The notes under the pieces are model-generated. The model saw only the letters and a list, made by a program, of their open reading frames with translations, was not told the DNA's origin and made no database searches. The position numbers and the translations under genes are program-made. 64,000 nt of DNA from Streptomyces sp. S.PNR 29 (lineage in GTDB: Bacteria > Actinomycetota > Actinomycetes > Streptomycetales > Streptomycetaceae), in contig NZ_JANUQM010000018.1 in NCBI RefSeq assembly GCF_030386795.1, positions 1 to 64,000 on the forward strand, written 5' to 3'. The stretch's first letter is position 1; each line of letters starts with the position of its first letter. Positions 57,837 to 64,000 of this stretch are shown here, piece by piece.

Positions 57837-59663
57837 CTAGAAGGCCGTCTCGTCCAGCTCCATCAGGTCCAGGTCGACGCCCTCGGCCACCTTGCGGGCC
57901 AGGGTGACGCCCGGCAGGACGCTCGCCGCGAAGAACTTCGCCGCCGCGATCTTGCCCTGGTAGAAGGCCTTGTCCTTGCTGGAGGCCGTCTCCAGCTTCT
58001 CCGCGGCGACCGCGGCGCCCTTGAGCAGCAGGTAGCCGACGATCACATCACCGGAGGCCATCAGCAGGCGGGTGGTGTTGAGCCCGACCTTGTAGATGTT
58101 CTTGACGTCCTGCTCGGTGGCCGCGAGGTCGGTGAGCATCAGGCCGACGATGGCCTCCAGCTCGACGGCCGCCTTGGCGAGGTGCTCGCGGGCGCCGGCC
58201 AGCTCCTCGCCGCCGGTGCCGAGGGCCAGGAACTTCTTGATGTCCTCGGCGAGGGAGTTCAGCGCGGCGCCCTGGTTGCGGACGATCTTCCGGAAGAAGA
58301 AGTCCTGGCCCTGGATCGCCGTGGTGCCCTCGTACAGGGTGTCGATCTTGGAGTCCCGGATGTACTGCTCGATCGGGTACTCCTGCAGGAAGCCGGAGCC
58401 GCCGAAGGTCTGCAGGGACTGGGCGAGCTGCTCGTAGCCCTTCTCGGAGCCGTAGCCCTTGACGATGGGCAGGAGCAGGTCGTTCAGCGCGTGCTCGGCC
58501 GAGGCGTCCTCGCCCGCCGCCTCCTTGACGGCGATCGCGTCCTGCACCGAGGCCGTGTACAGCACCAGGGCCCGCATGCCCTCCGCGTACGCCTTCTGCG
58601 TCATCAGCGAGCGGCGCACATCCGGGTGGTGGGTGATGGTGACCTTGGGCGCGGTCTTGTCCATGAAGTTCGCCAGGTCGGGACCCTGGACGCGCTCCTT
58701 GGCGTACTCCAGGGCGTTGAGGTAGCCCGTCGACAGCGTGGAGATCGCCTTCGTGCCGACCATCATGCGGGCGAACTCGATGATGCGGAACATCTGGCGG
58801 ATGCCGTCGTGCTTGTCGCCGATCAGCCAGCCCTTGGCGGGGTGCCGGTCGCCGAAGGTCATCTCGCAGGTGTTGGAGGCCTTCAGGCCCATCTTGTGCT
58901 CGACGTTCGTGGCGTAGACGCCGTTGCGCTCGCCCAGCTCGCCGGTCTCGAAGTCGAAGAGGTACTTCGGGACGAGGAACAGGGACAGGCCCTTGGTGCC
59001 GGGGCCGGCGCCCTCGGGACGGGCGAGCACGTAGTGGAGGATGTTCTCCGACATGTCGTGCTCACCGGACGTGATGAAGCGCTTGACGCCCTCGATGTGC
59101 CAGGAGCCGTCCTCCTGCTGGATCGCCTTGGTGCGGCCGGCGCCCACGTCGGAGCCCGCGTCGGGCTCGGTGAGCACCATCGTCGAGCCCCACTGCTTCT
59201 CGACGGCGATCTGCGCGATCTTCTTCTGGACCTCGTTGCCCTCGTCGTGCAGGATCCCGGCGAAGGCCGGACCGGAGGAGTACATCCACACGGCCGGGTT
59301 GGCGCCCAGGATCAGCTCCGCGTACGACCAGATCAGCGACGGGGGAGCCGTCGTACCGCCGATGGCCTCGGGCAGGCCGAGGCGCCAGTACTCGGAGTCC
59401 ATGAAGGCCTGGTAGCTCTTCTTGAAGGACTCCGGGACCGGAGCGGTGTTGGTCTCCGGGTCGAAGACCGGCGGGTTGCGGTCGGCGTCCGTGAAGGACT
59501 CGGCCAGCTCGTTCTCCGCGAGCCGCGTCAGCTCCTCAAGGACGCTCTTCGCGGTGTCGACGTCCATCTCCGCGAACGGGCCGGTGCCGTACAGCTTGTC
59601 CCGCCCGAGTACTTCGAAGAGGTTGAACTCGATGTCGCGGAGATTCGACTTGTAGTGCCCCAT
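57837..59663 (-). CDS. Long-form acyl-CoA dehydrogenase (FadE5-like)
   Basis: The 608-residue protein has the extended N-terminus of the FadE5/DUF1974-like class (MGHYKSNLRDIEFNLFEVLG), then EYWRLGLPEAIGGTTAPPSL. TMVLTEPDAGSDVGAGRTKA binds FAD, GLKASNTCEMTFGD is in the middle domain, FGGSGFLQEYPIEQYIRDSKIDTLYEGTTAIQGQDF is the C-terminal catalytic region, and a further helical extension follows. It oxidises acyl-CoAs in beta-oxidation with electron-transfer flavoprotein as acceptor. An inverted pair of operator-like sites lies about 65 bp upstream. Confidence 0.92.
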   Translation of the reverse strand: MGHYKSNLRDIEFNLFEVLGRDKLYGTGPFAEMDVDTAKSVLEELTRLAENELAESFTDADRNPPVFDPETNTAPVPESFKKSYQAFMDSEYWRLGLPEAIGGTTAPPSLIWSYAELILGANPAVWMYSSGPAFAGILHDEGNEVQKKIAQIAVEKQWGSTMVLTEPDAGSDVGAGRTKAIQQEDGSWHIEGVKRFITSGEHDMSENILHYVLARPEGAGPGTKGLSLFLVPKYLFDFETGELGERNGVYATNVEHKMGLKASNTCEMTFGDRHPAKGWLIGDKHDGIRQMFRIIEFARMMVGTKAISTLSTGYLNALEYAKERVQGPDLANFMDKTAPKVTITHHPDVRRSLMTQKAYAEGMRALVLYTASVQDAIAVKEAAGEDASAEHALNDLLLPIVKGYGSEKGYEQLAQSLQTFGGSGFLQEYPIEQYIRDSKIDTLYEGTTAIQGQDFFFRKIVRNQGAALNSLAEDIKKFLALGTGGEELAGAREHLAKAAVELEAIVGLMLTDLAATEQDVKNIYKVGLNTTRLLMASGDVIVGYLLLKGAAVAAEKLETASSKDKAFYQGKIAAAKFFAASVLPGVTLARKVAEGVDLDLMELDETAF

Positions 59664-59725
59664 GGCGACGGCTCCCGGCTCCGTAGAGAGATCGGCGAGG
59701 CACTGGATCCTCGCGCTAGTTCACG

Positions 59726-59762
59726 TACCAACAAGTAGCTACGATGATGCTACCCGTCGGTA
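59726..59762. promoter_or_regulatory. Inverted pair of TACCRACRRGTA sites upstream of fadE
   Basis: TACCAACAAGTA (59726-59737) and TACCCGTCGGTA (59751-59762, complement TACCGACGGGTA) are inverted copies of one 12-mer with 13 bp between, in the fadE promoter region. They suggest a fatty-acid-responsive TetR or similar dimer pair. Confidence 0.5.
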
Positions 59763-59813
59763 ATAAGAAGCAAGCCCCGATCGGTCAGGTGTGACGCGTC
59801 AGACGGGGACGCC

Positions 59814-60641
59814 TCAGACCGGCACCGTGAGCGTCGCCGTGTAGCCCTGCTTCGAGTTGCCCGTCACCGCCGCCAGCTGCTGCTCGTGGCCGTCGCTGAA
59901 GATGTTGTCCGTCTCCAGGGAGAGCCGGCTCAGGTTCTCCACACTCCGGCTGTAGCCGTCCGTCGCGTACACCGTGTCGCAGACGTCCTTCGGCAGCGCG
60001 AGCTGGGAGGTGTTCGTGAGGGAGGTGGCCGCCGTGGCGTCGTCCAGGCTGCCGTACACCTCGAAGTGGATGTGCGGCCAGCGGCCGGAGTAGCAGGCGG
60101 GGAAGATGCTCTTGAAGGTGACCTGGCCCTTGTCGTCGGTCTCCTGCACGCCGCGCAGGTAGTTCTCCTCCGTGACGCCCTCCGAGTACAGGGAGTAGTT
60201 GCCGTCCCGGTCGCAGTGCCAGAGGTAGACGGCGGCGCCCTTCTTCGGGGTGCCGCAGCCGGACGCGGCGTCCACGACCGTGAGCGTGATGGTCAGGGGC
60301 ACGCCCTGTGCGGTGCCGCCCGCGGAGTCGCCGAAGCTCTTCGTGATGTCGCTGCGGACGACACCGCTCTCCTTCAGCACGTTCACGCCGTTGGAGCCGT
60401 CGCCGGGGTAGGGGCCGGCGGTCTCGTTCGGGATCTCGGCGCACTCCGCGGAGGAGGAAGAGGAGGAGGTGGATGACGAAGCAGGAGACGCCGAGGTCTC
60501 CTCCTCGGACGTGCAGCCCACCAGCGGGACAAGGCTCGCGCCGGCCATCAGCCGGATCATCCGGCGGCGGGCGAGGACGGGAAGGTCGTGGGAGAGGCCT
60601 CTGTCGTGCTCGTGCGGGTCCTCGTCATGGCGTGCGTTCAT
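59814..60641 (-). CDS. Exported intradiol ring-cleavage dioxygenase-like lipoprotein
   Basis: The 275-residue protein has a twin-arginine-like leader (ARRRMIRLMAGASLVPLVGC) with lipobox LVGC, then a Ser-rich stretch. The intradiol dioxygenase fold follows: ETAGPYPGDGSNG, VYLWHCDRDGNYSLYS, and FPACYSGRWPHIHFEVYGS with Tyr and HxH iron ligands. It would act on catechols outside the membrane, perhaps aromatic breakdown products, though secreted members are poorly characterised. ATG at 60641 was chosen as the first start giving the Tat leader; its ribosome site is weak. Confidence 0.87.
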   Translation of the reverse strand: MNARHDEDPHEHDRGLSHDLPVLARRRMIRLMAGASLVPLVGCTSEEETSASPASSSTSSSSSSAECAEIPNETAGPYPGDGSNGVNVLKESGVVRSDITKSFGDSAGGTAQGVPLTITLTVVDAASGCGTPKKGAAVYLWHCDRDGNYSLYSEGVTEENYLRGVQETDDKGQVTFKSIFPACYSGRWPHIHFEVYGSLDDATAATSLTNTSQLALPKDVCDTVYATDGYSRSVENLSRLSLETDNIFSDGHEQQLAAVTGNSKQGYTATLTVPV

Positions 60642-60762
60642 GGCACCGACGCTATGAGGGCCGGCTGTGGCGATCCAGGGCGGCAGCTGTCGACTCGCTG
60701 TCGGTCTGCCGGGGTCCCCGTACCGGCCCGTCCTCCCGTCCGCTCTCGGTACGCTTGCGCCC

Positions 60763-61227
60763 ATGTACGGCTACGACCAGAACGTCGGTGCCCAGCAGGG
60801 CTACGTCCCGCCGCAGCAGATGCCCGGCGGGTACGGACAGCAGCAGGCGCCGCTGTACCCCGAGCCGTCCCCGCCCTCGCTCGCGGACGCCGTGCGTGCC
60901 TTCACCACCGGGCAGATGGCCGCGGAGGACTTCCAGCAGGTCTTCGCGACCTCGAAGGTCTACTGCCCACGCGGTGACAACCCCGGCTTCCTCGCCCTGC
61001 ACAACACCCAGCAGCCGGTGATCCCGATGTTCACCACGCTGAAGGAGCTGCGCCGGTACGCGGGCAAGGAGTCGAAGTACTTCGTGATCACCGGCGCCGA
61101 GGTGCTCGACCTGCTGCCGACCGGCTACGGCTTCGTGCTCGATATGGAGGGCGAGCACCGGATCGTCTTCGACGCGAAGGCCGTGGAGCAGATGGTCGAG
61201 TTCGCGATGCGCCGGATGTACGGCTAG
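60763..61227 (+). CDS. SseB-domain protein
   Basis: The 154-residue protein has a Tyr/Gln/Pro-rich N-terminal 35 residues (QGYVPPQQMPGGYGQQQAPLY) and then an SseB N-terminal domain (ADAVRAFTTGQMAAEDFQQVFATSKVYCP, PVIPMFTTLKELRRYAG). Family found throughout Streptomyces; function unknown, possibly protein-protein binding. Divergent from the dioxygenase gene. Confidence 0.82.
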   Translation: MYGYDQNVGAQQGYVPPQQMPGGYGQQQAPLYPEPSPPSLADAVRAFTTGQMAAEDFQQVFATSKVYCPRGDNPGFLALHNTQQPVIPMFTTLKELRRYAGKESKYFVITGAEVLDLLPTGYGFVLDMEGEHRIVFDAKAVEQMVEFAMRRMYG

Positions 61228-61245
61228 GCCCTGTCGTTCGCCCGG

Positions 61246-61989
61246 TCAGTGGGCCTGTCGCGGCAGCCGTAGGGCCAGGCCGTCGAGGACGACCTCCAGG
61301 CCGTAGGCGAACTTCTCGTCGCGCAGGGCGACGGGGTCGACGGTGGCCGCTTCGGCCGCGGTGTAGTCGGCGGCGAGGTGGGCGTAGCCTGCGGCGGTTT
61401 GCCGGGCGGCGGGCAGCAGGCGGGAGATGAAGTCCGCCTCGCTCTCGCCGGAGCGGGCGATGGTGGTGAGCCAGGCCGCCTCCGAGGTGCTCATGCCGAT
61501 CACGTACGCCAGGAGGGGCTCGATCGCGCGGCTCGGCTCCGGGAATCCCGCGGTGGTGAACAGGGCGGCCAGGCGCTCGGAGAAGGACATCAGGTTGGGG
61601 CCGAGGTAGGCGAGTCCGGCCTGGCCGAGCACCGAGGACAGCCAGGGGTGCCGTAGCACGGTCGCGCGGAAGGACTGCGCGGCCTCGGTGACGGCGGTAC
61701 GCCAGTCGGGGCTGTCGGCGGGCGGGACGTGGATCTCGGCGGCCACCTCGTCCAGGGCGAGTTCCATCAGCTCGTCCTTGGTGGCGACGTGCCGGTACAG
61801 GGAGGTCGCGCCGGCGTTCAGGCGGGCGCCGAGCTTGCGCATGCTGAGCGCCTCGATGCCGTCGGCGTCCAGCATCGTGACCGCCTCGCGGACGATCGCG
61901 TTCCGGCTGAGGGCGGGCTGCTCGGCCTCGCGTGTCCGGCGTGCCCACACGGAGGGGATCGGGTGGGGCCTGGTCTTCTCGGCAGCCAT
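61246..61989 (-). CDS. TetR-family repressor of the divergent MFS exporter
   Basis: The 247-residue protein has the TetR HTH (SRNAIVREAVTMLDADGIEALSMRKLGARLNAGATSLYRHVATKDEL) and a TetR_C-type ligand domain (RHPWLSSVLGQAGLAYLGPNLMSF). It is longer than average owing to a 25-residue basic leader. GGAGG precedes the ATG. It is divergent from the 14-helix exporter, with several repeated motifs between them. A short AGGCCC/GGGCCT inverted repeat lies at its 3' end. Confidence 0.9.
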   Translation of the reverse strand: MAAEKTRPHPIPSVWARRTREAEQPALSRNAIVREAVTMLDADGIEALSMRKLGARLNAGATSLYRHVATKDELMELALDEVAAEIHVPPADSPDWRTAVTEAAQSFRATVLRHPWLSSVLGQAGLAYLGPNLMSFSERLAALFTTAGFPEPSRAIEPLLAYVIGMSTSEAAWLTTIARSGESEADFISRLLPAARQTAAGYAHLAADYTAAEAATVDPVALRDEKFAYGLEVVLDGLALRLPRQAH

Positions 61990-62025
61990 GTGAGCCTCCT
62001 GCTTTCCGTGTGCGCCTACTGGCCG

Positions 62026-62112
62026 CGTACATCGTTCGCATCCAGCGTACAGAGTTCAAAGCTTGCGAACACTGTTCCGCTGTGCGTACAGCGTTCGCAT
62101 CGAAGGAACAGT
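62026..62112. promoter_or_regulatory. Operator cluster between TetR and MFS genes
   Basis: CGTACATCGTTCGCATC (62026-62042) recurs as CGTACAGCGTTCGCATC (62085-62101). Between them GTTCAAAGCTTGCGAAC (62054-62070) is a near-palindrome. ACTGTTCC (62071-62078) is mirrored by GGAACAGT (62105-62112). The GTTCG/CGAAC theme suggests two or three TetR sites controlling both genes. Confidence 0.55.
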
Positions 62113-62148
62113 GTGCGCAGCAGGCGCCGCGTCGCGAAAGGAAGCCCC

Positions 62149-63660
62149 ATGGAAGGCCGCACGGAAACCCGCAATCCACGCCGCTGGTGGATCCTCGTCG
62201 TGCTGTGCCTGAGCACGCTGGTCCTGGTGGTCGACAACATGGCGCTGACCGTCGCGGTGCCCTCGATGACCGAGGACCTCGGCGCGAGCGCCCAGGACAC
62301 GCAGTGGATCCTCGACTCCTACATCCTGGTGTTCGCCGGGCTCCTGCTGACCTCCGGCAGCCTGGGGGACCGGTTCGGGCGGCGCAGAGTGATGCTGATC
62401 GGGCTGCTGCTGTTCGGGGCGGCGTCCCTGGGGGCGGCCATCTGCGCCACTCCGGGCGAGGTGATCGCCGTACGGATCGCGATGGGTGTCGGCGGGGCAC
62501 TGATCATGCCCTCGACGCTCTCCATCCTCATCACCGTCTTCGACGAGGAGGAGCGCGGCAAGGCGATGGCGGCGTGGGGTTCGGTGTCGATGCTGGGGCT
62601 GGTCGGAAGCCCGGTTCTGGGCGGTGTGCTGATCGACCACTTCACCTGGCAGTCGATCTTCCTGATCAACGTGCCGATCGTGGCGCTGGCCATGGTGGCG
62701 GGTGTGCTGCTGATGCCGGAGTCGAAGGCGCCGTGGCAGAAGCCGGACCCGCTGGGCGCGGTGCTGTCGGCGGTGGGCATGGCGGCGCTGGTGTGGTGGA
62801 TCATCGAGATCCCGCAGCACGGCGCGTTCGGCGGTGACGCGACCGTCACCCTGGCCGTCGCGGTCGCCGCCCTGGCCGCGTTCGTGGTCTGGGAGAACAT
62901 CACCAAGTCCCCGATGGTCCCGCTGGTCCTCTTCAAGCAACGCAACTTCAGCGGCGGCTCGCTCTCCCTGGCTCTGGTGCAGATGGGCAACGGCGGCCTG
63001 CTGCTGGTCATCACCCAGTACCTGCAGTTCGTCCTCGGCTACTCCCCGCTCAAAGCGGGCCTGGCCTTCCTGCCGCTGGCCGTCACCGCGCTGGTCGGCA
63101 ACGCGGGGGGCGCCCAGCTCGCCGCGAAGATCGGCAACCGCTTTGTGATCCTCTCGGGCATGCTCCTGATGGCCGCGTCCTTCGCCCTGCTGGCCACGGT
63201 GACCGCCGACACCGGCTTCACGCTCCCGGCCGTGGCGCTGGGTGTGCTGGGTCTGGGTGCGGGCCTGGCGATGCCGGCCGCGGTGGCCGCGCTGATGGGC
63301 ACCATCCCGGAGGACAAGGCGGGTGTCGGCTCGGCCCTGAACGACACCGTCCAGCAGGCCGGCACCGCCCTGGGCATCGCGATCCTCGGCTCGCTGCTCA
63401 CCAGCGGTTTCGCGGACGAGATGCCGGCCGGCACGCCGGAGCGGGCCAAGGAGTCGATCGCCGGGGCGCTGGCGGTCGGTGGCGGTGACGCGGGCCTGGC
63501 GCAGACGGCCCGGGAGGCCTTCACGGCCTCGATGTCGACGACCTTCACGGTCAGCGCGATCGGTGTCCTGGCCGCGGCCGTCCTGGCCACGCTGGTGATG
63601 CGGGACCGCAAGCCGGAGGCGGCCGAGGAGGTGGAGGAGCGGCACGAGCTGGTCGCCTGA
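62149..63660 (+). CDS. DHA2-type MFS multidrug exporter
   Basis: The 503-residue protein has 14 predicted helices. It starts RRWWILVVLCLSTLVLVVDNMALTVAVPSM (DHA2 motif D1 with Asp) and has GSLGDRFGRRRVMLIGLLLF (motif A) and VLGGVLIDHFTWQSIFLINVP (motif C, antiporter). A long segment with FKQRNFSGGSL follows. It is a proton-driven exporter of hydrophobic compounds, under the divergent TetR. AAGGAAG precedes the ATG at 62149. A terminator follows. Confidence 0.92.
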   Translation: MEGRTETRNPRRWWILVVLCLSTLVLVVDNMALTVAVPSMTEDLGASAQDTQWILDSYILVFAGLLLTSGSLGDRFGRRRVMLIGLLLFGAASLGAAICATPGEVIAVRIAMGVGGALIMPSTLSILITVFDEEERGKAMAAWGSVSMLGLVGSPVLGGVLIDHFTWQSIFLINVPIVALAMVAGVLLMPESKAPWQKPDPLGAVLSAVGMAALVWWIIEIPQHGAFGGDATVTLAVAVAALAAFVVWENITKSPMVPLVLFKQRNFSGGSLSLALVQMGNGGLLLVITQYLQFVLGYSPLKAGLAFLPLAVTALVGNAGGAQLAAKIGNRFVILSGMLLMAASFALLATVTADTGFTLPAVALGVLGLGAGLAMPAAVAALMGTIPEDKAGVGSALNDTVQQAGTALGIAILGSLLTSGFADEMPAGTPERAKESIAGALAVGGGDAGLAQTAREAFTASMSTTFTVSAIGVLAAAVLATLVMRDRKPEAAEEVEERHELVA

Positions 63661-63685
63661 CCTGGCTGATCCGACCCGGTTCGAC

Positions 63686-63713
63686 GGCCGGTGCCCCGCC
63701 GAGGGCACCGGCC
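63686..63713 (+). terminator. Terminator behind the MFS exporter
   Basis: GGCCGGTGCCC (63686-63696) pairs with GGGCACCGGCC (63703-63713) around a six-base loop. Confidence 0.8.
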
Positions 63714-63841
63714 TTGCCCGTGTCGGCGCGTCGTGGCCGGTTCCGGCGGTAGGGAGGGAATGCTCTCCCCTCCTTCTCTGTTAGGGGTGGCAGGAAGTTC
63801 AACGCTCAACTAAACTGGGCGTACACCGAGGAGGTACCGAC

Positions 63842-64000
63842 ATGCCTGCTGTGACCGTCGAGAACCCGCTGACGCTGCCCCGCGTGACCGCACCCGCCGA
63901 CGCCGTGGCACGTCCCGTGCTCGCCGTCACGACCGCGCCCAGCGGATTCGAGGGCGAGGGCTTCCCGGTGCGCCGGGCGTTCGCCGGGATCAACTACCGC
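63842..64000 (+). CDS. Pirin-family protein (5' part only)
   Basis: The first 53 residues (MPAVTVENPLTLPRVTAP; APSGFEGEGFPVRRAFAGINYR) match the start of Streptomyces pirins, bicupin iron proteins with quercetinase-like activity or regulatory roles. The metal-binding HxH region would lie beyond the window. GAGGAGGT lies nine bases before the ATG. An AGTT...AACT dyad (about 63797-63812) in the promoter may be an operator. Confidence 0.75.
   Translation, partial: MPAVTVENPLTLPRVTAPADAVARPVLAVTTAPSGFEGEGFPVRRAFAGINYR

Overview
The window is chromosomal DNA of a Streptomyces or a very close relative. Nearly every codon ends in G or C, GTG and TTG starts are common, most operons use ATGA or GTGA stop/start overlaps, and the gene content is typical of the genus: FhaA, two branched-chain 2-oxoacid dehydrogenase clusters, a proteasome activator, paired Ser/Thr kinases and a K15-type DD-peptidase. 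A perfect ParB site (parS, 35826-35839) and several pairs of DnaA-box sequences suggest the segment lies in the core, within a few hundred kb of oriC. From memory the gene order resembles the region around SCO3800-SCO3844 of S. coelicolor; this could not be checked.

Layout. 1-1130: start of fhaA (minus) and a tRNA-Leu(CAG). 1160-10375: a likely accessory insert. It holds a ribosome-inactivating-protein (RIP) gene interrupted by an amber codon, a coupled pair of glycosyltransferases, a small secreted protein and a 1251-residue nSTAND/WD40 protein, with a 53-bp imperfect direct repeat (itself a hairpin) at each end. The RIP gene and the small secreted-protein gene share a conserved upstream element. 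10.4-17.2 kb: TetR/EamA transporter, a DHFR-fold reductase, azoreductase/HxlR, DUF2252, J-domain and rhodanese genes. 17.2-29.1 kb: a phenylacetate catabolic region (acyl-CoA dehydrogenase, paaABCDE, paaN, paaH, a PaaR-like TetR), with a DUF5819/HTTM/TrmH operon inserted in it. 29.1-43.2 kb: bkd cluster 1 with an Lrp-type regulator, molybdopterin genes, parS, a K+ channel, a quinone oxidoreductase, the proteasome activator and bkd cluster 2. 43.5-48.1 kb: two divergent Ser/Thr kinases and a K15-type DD-peptidase. 48.3-64.0 kb: GntR/MFS, a carbon-nitrogen hydrolase, a GlxA-type regulator, a thioredoxin/NHL protein, M18 aminopeptidase, a FadE-type acyl-CoA dehydrogenase, a Tat intradiol dioxygenase lipoprotein, SseB-like protein, TetR/MFS and the start of a pirin.

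How the parts work together. Three copies of an ACCGNNCGNNCGGT-type operator lie in front of paaA, between paaN and paaH, and (one mismatch) in front of bkd cluster 1. They suggest one TetR regulon covering phenylacetate breakdown and perhaps branched-chain acid oxidation. The acyl-CoA dehydrogenase beside paaE has a different, KstR-like operator.

The most striking observation is the RIP gene. The stop codon falls exactly 34 residues after the catalytic Glu, which is the spacing from Glu177 to Trp211 in ricin A chain, and Streptomyces-type codon usage continues in frame for about 52 codons beyond it. This looks like a recent TGG-to-TAG inactivation, or possibly readthrough, of a ribosome toxin in a tRNA-linked island.
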